A stretch of 64,000 bases of DNA, taken from contig HG738141.1 of the NCBI GenBank assembly GCA_000499405.2, positions 218,032-282,031 of the forward strand. The letters are read 5' to 3'. Positions within the stretch are counted from its first letter, which is position 1; every line of letters starts with the position of its first letter. This document shows positions 50,201 to 62,200 of the stretch, piece by piece. The position numbers and the translations under genes were made by a program. The notes under the pieces are model-generated. The model was not told the origin of the DNA and did no database searches. It was given only the letters and a program-made list of their open reading frames with translations. This DNA comes from Onchocerca volvulus (lineage: Eukaryota; Nematoda; Chromadorea; Rhabditida; Onchocercidae).

Positions 50201-53200
50201 TATTTTTTGCTTAAAATTTCCAATAATTAAATATATATTTATGATTTATATTTATATTCATATATATATATGAGATAATTTCTATACATTTATAATTTAA
50301 TATCTGTTGAAGACAAAGTTTCTGCATAAATATTATGTTAAAAAATTAGTGAATTCTTAATAGACCTCATCAATTACATGAATATTGTTAAATTTTAAAT
50401 TAAAAAAAAAAAAATAAAATAAAAAACCTGAAAGACTTAAAAAATATCTGATCAGAATTAATTAATCAAATATCGCCAAATGCATGAATATTAATTATTT
50501 TGCTATAATGCAGTGACATGCAAAAATTATTTATAAATTTATCAAAATAATAAAAAATAAAAAAAAAAACGAAAAAAAAAAGAAAGATAAATTCAAAATA
50601 TTTTTCAACTTTGCCACGTGTGCTTTATGTCCTTTAATCTTATCTTTTATTATAAATTATTTTAATTTCTAAATTTCAAATTAGCATATATAAAATTTCT
50701 CAAACGACGATTTTACACGCTAAATTTGCTTTTCGTGTTATAATTCTTTTGTCGATGTTTAGAATTTTCAAGGTTTTCCTCTTTTTTTTTTTTTTTTTCA
50801 TTTTTAATTTTTCACATTTTCATGGTCATCAAGTTAGATATGAGTATTTTCTCACAGCAAAATGTTGCTTAATGGTCAAAAATTCAATCAAAATTTTCCT
50901 TATTTTTTTGCCCAGGAAAACAAAAAGCTATATTTTAGGTAAATACTGATAATTTTAATCTTATTAATCGATCATATCATTCGATCTGTTAATTTGCAAG
51001 ATTAATAATTATCACAACAGTAATTAAATATTCACTAATTATTCTGTGCAATAACAATAACAACTTATTGTTATTGCACAGAATACAATTACAATAACTG
51101 AAAAACAAAAAAAAAAACAATTAAATTAAAAATTATTTACTCTTCTCTGTTATTGTTTTCATAAATCGTTATTGTTATTGTAATTAATTAGCAAACATTA
51201 TTGCAAAAATAATTTTTCCTATAACAATAATATTATTGTACCAGAAAACAAGTAAAATATGAGTATAAACTCTGACCTAAATTGTATTTTGAAAATTAAA
51301 AAAAAAGAAAAAATAAAATAAAATGTTCGAAATCGTCTTGTATTTTTATGAAATATAAGTAAATATGTCTAGAAATATGTACATGAACGCAAAAAATAAA
51401 TAAAAATAATGCAATTATATGAAATGTAAATTAGATGAATTATAAATACAAAAAATAAAAAATAAAAAAATAAAAAACATAAAAATCTATTTTTTTAAAA
51501 AAAAAAAAAGATAAAATATAAAATGTTTCGAATTTTCATTAATAATATATGCAAGAACATTGATTAATTATTCCACTTTTTCTTGCATTCTCTCAATTGA
51601 TCATTTTAATGCCAATTAATCAATTTTGATTATTAATTTTCCTAGGATTATATATGAGAAGAAATCATAGTAGAAAAATCAAGAATAAATTTATTTCGTA
51701 TAAAAAATCGAAAATAAAAGTATAAAATTAAAATTAATTATTTTAATAAATATCTTTGATAAAGAGATAAAAATTAAGAGATTAATAAAGCGATAAAATT
51801 AAAATAAAAAATCCAAAATTTTCCGCATAGAAAATTAAATAGAAGAAAAAAATTAATCTGAAAATACAAAATAATATTATATATATATATATATATACAT
51901 AAATCTATTCATATTCAAATAATTTAATATTAATATAAGTTTCGATTTTATTTTAGCAAAAATAACAAAAACAAAAACAATACTAATTGTAGTATATTAA
52001 TTAATCGATTCCAGTTTTTTCTTTATTTTCGGCTTTAATTTTAAACAATAAAATAACAACAACAATAACAACGACAATAACAACGACAATAACAACAACA
52101 ATAACAACAATAACAACAATAATAAAAAAACAACACTAATTGTAGTATGATAATTAATCGATTCCAGTTTTTTCTTTATTTTCGGCTTTAATTTTAAACA
52201 ATAAAATAACAACAATAATAACAACGACAATAACAACGACAATAACAACGACAATAACAACAATAACAACAATAATAAAAAAAACAATACTAATTTTAGT
52301 ATATTAATAAGTCGATTCCAGTTTTTCTTTATTTTCGGCTTTAATTTTAAACAATAAAATAACAACAATAATAACAACGACAATAACAACGACAATAACA
52401 ACAACAATAACAACAACAATAACAACAATAATAAAAAAAACAATACTAATTGTAGTATGATAATTAATCGATTCCAACTTTTTTTTTCTTTTTCAGATTT
52501 AATTTTAATGAAAAAAAAAAAAAAAGAAAAAGAAAAAAGGAAAAAATGGAAGAGAAAGGAAAAAAAAGACGAAAAAAAATTTGCGCTTTCGTTCGTTTCT
52601 CACATTAATTACAAAATGTAATGAAAGTGAACGATGTAGCGTAAATATCATTAGCTATTTATATTATCGTAAAAAAAATGGAAAAAAAAAATCAATAAAA
52701 AGATAAAACAAATAGCGCATCTTTGTAAAGATACGACAAATTTGTCATATAAATTTTCAATTAATATCATTGAAATTATTAGTATTCTTTTAATTAATAT
52801 TATTGGAATTAATTAATCAAGTATAGTTTTATTGACATTAAAAATTTACAATTTCTAAAAAATATAATCCTTTTTTCCTAATTTATTCTTCTATTTTTGT
52901 TTTATTTTATTTTATTTCTTTTTTTCTGTATATAATATATGAATGTTGATATTATCAAAAAAAATATTCAACGTATCATAGCTATTAGGCTAAAAAATAT
53001 TGTCATTAAAAGATGAAATTGAAAATCTACGAAAATGAAAACAAAAAAAAAGAAAAAAAGATTTCAAAAAAAAAAAGAAGAAAGATATATTTTATAATTG
53101 GTTATTTTGGATGACTTAATCAAAATTACAAATATATGAAATTATTAACAAAAAATAGTTTTTTTTTCTTAATTTTGAATCTTTTTTGAAAAAATTTTTT

Positions 53201-56200
53201 TTAAATTTTTTCACAAAATTGCCTATAAATTTTTTAATTTAAGAATACCTATAGAACATGTTATGATATCGACAAAAAAATCTAATAATACTTTACAAAA
53301 ATTTTTAGTTTAACCTTTTTTTTATTTTTTTTTTCAAGCTATATATTTAATGAAATATCATACAATATACACGATGAAAATTTAAAATCATTCTTACAAT
53401 AAATTGTCTTTTTTCAATTTTTTTCCTTTTTTTTAAATTTTCATAATTCAAATTTATGGAATATTTGTAAGATTTAGAAAGTAAAATATGCGAATTTAAA
53501 TAAGTAATAGCTCATTCAATTCCCTGCTAAATTTTATAATCAATTTTAATCAATCATTTTACAAAAAATATAAAATATGAGAATTATTTAATTTTTAGCT
53601 CAGATTATTTTCTCCTAAAATCGATTTTTAATTAATCATTTCATAATTATGAAACATTTATATAAACAATAATGTAATTTCAGATTACAGCAATACGAAT
53701 AAAAATTTGGTAAAAAAACTATTAAACGACATCTGTTGCAACAAATCATACTAATTTATATCTAAAAAAAAAATGGGAGGAAACGGTGATTCATGATGAA
53801 TAATCATTATTATCATTTAGATATCAGAAGAAAAATGAAATGAAATTTCATTCTTGTTGTGATTCAATTTTATCATTTTTTTTTTTTTTTTTTAAATTCA
53901 TATGATTAATTCAAAATCAAAAAAAAAATTTTTTTTTTTTTTTTTTTGTCGACATATGTATGTATAAATGAGTCATATCTTTTATATGATAAAGATATTT
54001 CTTATCATTTAATAATAGCATTTCAATTGTTCAATTCAATTTGTACAAAAAAAAAAAAAAAAATTTCCAAAATTTCAGTTTAATTTGAAAAAATTAACTA
54101 AATTTATTATCGAAAAAATTTAGAAATTGTAATTATGTAAGGAAAAAAAAAAAAAAAAAAGGAATGACACAAAAAATATTGTGACACAAAAATGGAAAAA
54201 AGAAAAGATGATGATAATTTTATTATTTTTTTTACAAAAACTAGTCTATATTTTTAAAAAAATAAAAAAAAAAGAAAAATTTTGACAAATACGATTCGAT
54301 TTAATTAGAAGTAAAAATTATGATAGAAAAAAAGGAAAAAAAGAAAAATTAGGAAGGAAGAAATAGATCACATTAAAGTGTTATAAAAATGAATGTGTTT
54401 TTGAGAACATTAAAAAAAAAAAAAAAAAAAAAAAGTGCGAAAAGATTGAAAATTTTATTATTCTTGCCATTTTAAAATGGGCTATTAAATTAAATTAATT
54501 AAGAATAATTCAATGGTTCGTAAAAATTTAAAAGAGCACGCTATTAAAATTTCATTTGTTATCGCAAAATTAGTTGTTGTAAAAAAAAAAAGTTTTTTAT
54601 AACTGTTAATAATCAAAAATAAATGTATAAATTTATGATAATATATTTCATTGATGATAAAAATTATCAATGATATTCATAAAAATAATTCAAAAGAATT
54701 GAATTGTTAAATCAATTACTCATTAATATTCTTTAATTAATTATAATTGGTGAATATTTTCTATATTTCGTAATTTTGCTATATTAGTTAGAATATATAA
54801 CTATATTTATACAATTTTATTATTTAGCTATCGGAAAAAAAAAAAAAAAACGAAAAATTTCCTTATTGATTATTTTTGGCTGAAAAATTTCGTACTGATT
54901 GAAATTTTTTTGGTTGTTTTTTTTCTCCATTCTTTTAACATTATTTTTAATTATTTAGAAAACTTGATAGCTATAAAATTCAATCGAATTGATAACATAA
55001 ATTGATAAAATATGTTGCGATAACAATGAGTAAAATAGAAGTAATAAAGCACAGTGATAAATTGAAATAATAATAATTTGTTTTATAAATAATTTTATTT
55101 TTATAAATTTTATACAATATTCTTGTATTAAATATTTATTTAAAAAAACAATTTTCACAATTTTGAGATTATTTTAGTAGATCAAAGATTAAACAAATCC
55201 ATTAAAATTTTGTTTGTATTAGCTAGTTGAAAATGATAGTCTACTACTAGTAAATATCTCATGATAATAATGATAGCACATAGCTAATTCTACATAATAT
55301 CTTTCTAGCTTTCAGAAAACAAACAATTCATAAAATTGAAAATCAAATAATTAGTCGATTAATTAAATCCTATCCATGATTCGATATGTGTACCTTTGAC
55401 CTTTTTGAATCCATTAAACTAACATATGATTATGCTAATTTTGCCACTGATTGAAACTTCTTAAATCAGCTTATTACTTTTTTTTTTTTTTTTTTTTGAG
55501 TATTCCAATCAATTTAGTAGTAATTATTGTTAATATTACCCATCGGAATGGGAGAAATTTGATGGAAAAGAAATATATTGTAACAAAAATTGTAAAGTAA
55601 ATATATTTATATGCAATTTAAATCAACAATTCCATCTCCTTTTTTTTTTCTTTAGCAACAAAATTTGACGTATTCAAAAAATAAATAAATAAAATTCCTC
55701 CTTTTTCAAACTTTTCCTCACTTTTCCTTCCACTTAGTTTGAAATTCGTAGAATTTTAAACAATTTCAATCATTAAAATTTCATACATTTATGCATGAAA
55801 AAATAAAAAATAAAACGGAAAAAAGAAATAAATATGTCATATTGACGTTCCTATTTCATATTTTAGAATTATTTTCATACATATACAAACATTCATGAAT
55901 ACATAAATTTATCATCAAAAATTGACGAAGGATAATAATATAAATAGAATGTAAATACAAATATCTTTAGCATGAATCATATCTTTTCTAGTTATTATTG
56001 TTGCTTCAATGAACATTTTTATACCTAAAAAAAAAAAGCGAAAAAACGAAAAAAGAAAAAGATAAAATATTTCATTTCAATAGAAATTTTGTTAATTGAA
56101 AATTTTTATATTTGTGTAAAAAACAAAAATATTTTTTTCAAATCTATCTTAGAACAATCCATTTCTTAACTTTTTTTACATCGTTTTTTTTTTTCCCTCC

Positions 56201-59200
56201 CTTCCTTCCACTTTCACACTTTTTCTATTCTACCTATTTGGATGGTGTAATTACAATGGAGATTTTTGAAATTCCATAAATATTAATGGTATTCATTCAT
56301 TTTCTTACATTGATAAATGTAAAACTGATTGCATTTCATCGTCATGTTTTGTTTTGTTTTGTTTTGCTTAACTTTTCTTTCCCTCCTTTTTTTTCTTTTT
56401 TTATATTTCAAAAATTGACGCATAAATAAATCGTTTGGAATTTTTCTGATAGATTTTGTTGATATCTATCTATTTTTACATATATTTATTCATGTATGCA
56501 ACGCATACATATATTAGCTAGTTAATTTTAATCTGAAAATTATTTACAAATTATATATATGCTAAATAGTATTATACAAATTTTGATACATACCAAATTC
56601 AATGATTGTTACATCGAGTTTTTTTTTTTTTTTCATTAAATTCTCTAGCTTTTGATCTTATGTTTAAGCAAAATTCGCATATTTCTTGTTGTAATAAATG
56701 AGTTTAGCACATAGGAATAATTTATTGTTTTCGTAAACAATCATTAATTATGATTGAGTTAGGAACAAAAAAGAAATTATTTTATTTAGAATATCTCAAT
56801 AATTGAAAAATTTCCGAAATAGAAATAATTTCAATGATTATAGAAAAAAACAAAATTAGTGCAAATTCATATATACTCTTTCCAAGTAACATAAAAATCC
56901 ACTTCTGAAAAAATATGCAAGTAAATGAAACAAATTTCAACCATCCTTTGTTTACATTTATCATTTTGCTGGCGAAATTTTTTCTTTCTCTGCCAATAAA
57001 ATAGATCAAAATTATAAAATTGAATGAAATTTCCAAAAAAAAAAAAAAAAAAAAAAAAAAAATGAAATATTATAAATTTAATTCAAACATCATATTAACT
57101 TTTTAAATAGATCAAATTATTGAAAACGCTAATATAGATTGAATATGTAAAAAAAAAGCAAAAGAATTGCATTTACGAAGTTTTTTTTTTTTTTTTTCTT
57201 CTATACTAAGAGAGAAAAGGAAAAGAAGATGAATACAAAACTTCTATATTAAGCAGATAAACAAACATAAATTTGGATATCATAAGGAAAAAAATATTAT
57301 TTCCTCACAAAATAAATTGACAATTTTTTTTAGTTTTCCATCAAGAGTAAAACAAATTTGGCTTCTTCTGTACCATTAAAATCATCAAAATTTATAAAAG
57401 AAAAAAACAAAACGATTAAAAGGAAAGATTCGTTATTTTTAACTCCTTTCGACTAATTAGTTCGTTCAGGAAATCATCAAAATATATAGAAGAAAAAAAA
57501 ACAAAACGATTAAAAGGAAAGATTCGTTATTTTTAACTCCTTTCGACTAATTAGTTCGTTTAGGAAAAGAGCAAAATTCCTTTCCTTTTCTTTTGAACGA
57601 AAAATTGTAAATAATGTATTGCAAGAATTTGCAATAAATGAATGCATTTTGGGTAGAAAAAAAGAAGAAAAAAGGAAAATCACATTTTTACGGATTAATG
57701 AACAATCATTTTTGGAGCAATTATTGCATTAGTGGGAATGAATTTTTAACAAAGTAACAAATTTTGAAAATAATAGATCTTGGAATAATAAAAAAAAAGA
57801 CTATTTAAATATTTATTGGTGTAAATTTAATTTTAATTTTAACAACAAATAATATCTGATATGATAGTTGATGTCGCAAATTTAATAATCTTGATTTTAT
57901 AGTGTATTCTTATAAGAATAATAATGCAACATTTTATACGATAAAGTAACATGAAAATTTCAATAAAATATAAGATTCAATGATTAGTAATAAATGTATA
58001 AATATGAATCATGGATTTTAAACTTCAAATTAAAAAATAAAGTAAATCATTCCAAAACTTGTCTGCTTTTGTTTATTTAGCTTGTTCTAGCTATTATTTG
58101 CCGTCATATTTTGTTAACCATTAAGAAAAATTAAATACTAAATAAGTTTTTAACATTAGCATTCTGATTTTTTATAAAAAATTGAAGTGAAAAAAGACTA
58201 TAACTTATATTAATCTAGCTACATTATTTATGAAATAATGCTTTGAATAATATTATAGAAAATCTTAAAATTACAATTCTATCATATCTATCATATCTTG
58301 AATGAAACATTTCAATCTGAAATTGTCTGACGTTATTTACAAACATAATTATATTATTTAGATTTAACCGTAATGTTTACAATATTTATATCTTTAGGAA
58401 TAAAAATATTAATGCTTGGCTCATTCTACAGTGCCAATTTTGCTTACCAAAAATGGTCCACATGGAGCACACATTCAATGTCTAGGCTTCTTCATTCAAG
58501 CAAGCAAGATGTCATACTCATTAGTCATACTCATTAAAAATTTCTGTGAACAGGTTGAAAACGTTTCGTCCCAAAATTCCTCCAAGTTTTACCGAACGTA
58601 ACAGCTTCATTACCTACGTCAGCTTTCCTAAAGGGGGAAATTCAGAAGGAATCAGCAACTAGATGGTTCGATCAATCTTTCTCTCCTAGACCAAATTCAG
58701 ACGATCGATCTGTACGTCAGAATCATTTCCGACTCTCTTCAGATCACCAAATTCACACGATCGATCTATACGTCAGAATCATTTCCTGACTCTCTTCGGA
58801 TCATTTCACTTTGATTGATGTTCGATTCATGAAGTAAGAATAAAAAAACTCAAATTCATCAAATATATGTAACTTCTGACTTCTTTTTTTTAAGTTGATT
58901 TTAAAATTTAATTACTTAATTTAGTAATGAATTATTTTGGTAAGACAATTTTTAAAGCATTGAGTCATGATAGAATAAGAACGATAGAACTTGAAAAGAT
59001 AGCAAATATTACAAATTGATTCTCTTGAGAAATTAGCTTTAAGCTAATAGTTGGATTTTTAAAGAACAAACGGAAATTGTATAAAAGAGAAATATGGAAT
59101 GAAAATGGGATAAAAATGTTCATGAAAGTTGAAGAAGAAATATTTTTTGCCTAAAAGACAAAAGAAGAAAAAACTTTCAACAAATGGTAATGCTTGCTAC

Positions 59201-62200
59201 TAAACTTGTAAAGTGGCTTGAATGCTTCAAACAAAAAGCATTTCCAGTTTGCATTATCCATTTAGCTCGAAAGTTTTAATAAGAAATAAAAAAAGTGCAT
59301 TATCTTTCTTTTCCTTTCGTTTTTTTCCTATTTATTCAGAAAAAAAAAAAGCGATATTGCATGAATTAAATTATTTAAAGCGTGAAATTGTGAGAAAAGC
59401 GATTTGTTGAGTAATTAAACTTTTCTTTTTACAATCAATTAGTTAGCACAATGTTAAAATATGGCAATTATTGATTGATTTGAGCAAAAACTTAGTGAAA
59501 ACAAAAAGAAAAAAGTTCCGCTTTTTTCTCGCAAAAATCTTCCCATTAATTTTCGCTGTTTGAATAGGAAATTCCAAAAGATTGATGAAATGCTGTTTAA
59601 AAATGAAAATAACGAAAGATGAAATGAATGCATTTAAGCTAATATTCAATGTATCTGCAATAAAATAAACAAATTTTATTGATGTACAAAAATTTCACAA
59701 TGCGTTTTTTTTTTTTTTTTTCCCAAAGCTATTCTTTTAAAATGGTTCGCAAAGTAGAAAATATCCAAAAAAAAAATCAAAGAAGCAAGAAAAAATGATT
59801 TTATTGATTTATTTCCATTCAAATCTAAATTATAATGCAATTGATTTCTACTTTTCTCGGAAATTGAATATTATAAATCAAATTCATGAATGCCATTATA
59901 ATTTTTTTCAAAAATTTATCAAAAGAAAGTGGAAGATATACAGATATTTGCATATATTTGAAGAAAATGAAGATTTATAATTGAGTAATAATATAATTAA
60001 GTTTAATAATATTTTTAAAATGATCGAAATTTTTTCAAATTTTTTTTTCATTGTCATGCTAAGAAAGTGAAGAAATAAATGAATTAGAATTGAAAAATGA
60101 ATTGAAATCTCCATTTCATTAGGAACAGGTAAAATTAGTTAATTTCATCATGCTAATCATTTTTTTCACTTTTTTTTTTTGGCATAATAAATAAGTTCGA
60201 TAATAATTTGATAACATAATAAAAAATAAACTTTATTAGCAACTTGACGAATTTAATTTTAACTAGACTGCTTAAACTATTAAAATAATATAATGGTGTC
60301 AATTTAATTACCATTCATCAATTCAATCAATTATTAATGTGATCCAACATAAGATATAAACATTGGTAATGACATTTTTACTATGTCTAAGTTAAACCAC
60401 TTTAAATCTATTTCTAAAATTTTTTCGTATTAGTTAGGGAAATGAAAAAAAAAAAAAAAAAAAAATTCGGTGAGAAAAGTGGGCAATTCTTATTTGTATT
60501 CGTATGAAGTTTGATAACTGCGAAAAAAAAAAAGTAAGCTTTATTTTTTAAATTTTCTATTTACTCAAAGGAAACTAGCAGTATGGTAAAATTGTGTTTA
60601 TCCTCTTCTTTTTTTTCGTTTTTTTTTTTTTACGTCAAATATTTAAGCCATTTTTATTTAATTTTTTCCTCATTTTCTGACGTCTTTCTTTTTTTTTTCT
60701 TTTTTTTTTTACTCCTCACAAACCAAAGTTTAAATCAAGATGAAAACTAAGTTTGAGGTTTCTTTTCATTCCAAAGAATCTTTTAAATCAAGATGAACAC
60801 TTTTTTACATCCTTCAAAAAAAAAAAAAAAAGAAAAATTGAAAAATTGAAAAAAACGAAGAAAGTCATTTGGTGTGTATGCAATAGTAAATTTGAAATGT
60901 TGCAAAATGATGAGAAAGTATACAACAAGGAAGAAGAATTAATTTGTCAAAAATTTTTGCTCTCAAATTGATGTTTTCATTTGTAAATTGCTATTACAAC
61001 AAAAAAACATTTTAATTTAAAAGTGGGGGAAACGAAAAAAAAAACAAAAAATGAATTTACTTTAAAAATAAATAATTTTGTTAATTTTATTGATGATATT
61101 TACCAATTGTTGATTATTTCTCGAACAAATGATTAATTAAATAAACATCATTTTTTTTTTTTTGATTAATTTCATTGATGATAACAACTTAAACAATAGA
61201 ATATATTCGCCGTTTGAATATAATCATCGTTTAGAAATGTGTAAAAATAGATGAATCATAAAATTATGACCAAAAATAAAGTAATTAAAATTCATTTAAG
61301 AATTTGATAAACAACATGACTTAATGTACCGGTAATAATTCGAAATGCTTAATAATAATTAAATTAGTGTTAACATATTGATAATTTGAGAGGAAAAAAA
61401 TTATACTAAAAAAATTTTTTTTTAATCAAATATGTATTATTATAATTTTAGAAGTTTTTAATAAATATTTTTCTCATTTTTTAATTTTTTTAATTGAAAA
61501 AAATTTTATTTCATATGATATTTCTGCAATTTACATGTAATATAAGTTATTATCTGTATAATATCTTGTTTGAATCATAGTTTTACTGGATATTGTCGCT
61601 TCGCTAGATAATCATATCATTATCAATTGCTTGATAATCATATCATTACTCAGGATAATATATTACTGCTATTCTGATTGGTTTAACTATATCATTGTAA
61701 ATAACAAATCATATCATTGTTATTTGCTAGATCATTGTATCGTTATCAATCATGATCATATCACTATCATTGTAATGATATAATTGTCTAGCAATGAAAT
61801 CAATTTATCATATCATTAATATAGATATTTTTTCCTATACTAGAATAATAATTCATTAATTCTTTCTTATTTCATAATATATGAAATAAGTATATGATTA
61901 ATGATATCAAAATATTTTTTATCATTAAATTTTAATAGTTTAAAACATATGGAATTCTTTCATTTTTCTTTTTCATTTTCAAAAATAAAACTGTTTTTAT
62001 TAATTTGAATTTCAGCAAAAAAAAAAAATGTCAGGAAATTTTGAAATTTTTAAAATATTTTCATTTTTTATCACTAACTTTTTGCTTATCTTTAATTTTA
62101 ATTTATCACGAAAATTGATAATAACAGAATTTAAATTGAACTGATAAAGCTGAATTACTGGTAATGCTAAATAAACGATAGGAATAATAGAGCAAAAGAT

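Noticed and set aside
51997..52443. 148-codon Leu-rich minus-strand open frame resembling repeated membrane segments
   Set aside because: It follows exactly the AAC/AAT compound repeat; the three 'repeats' of the protein are the DNA repeat units.
58640..58720. Possible tRNA based on a GGTTCGATC box B-like word
   Set aside because: The flanks do not form a T arm or acceptor stem and no box A lies at the right distance.
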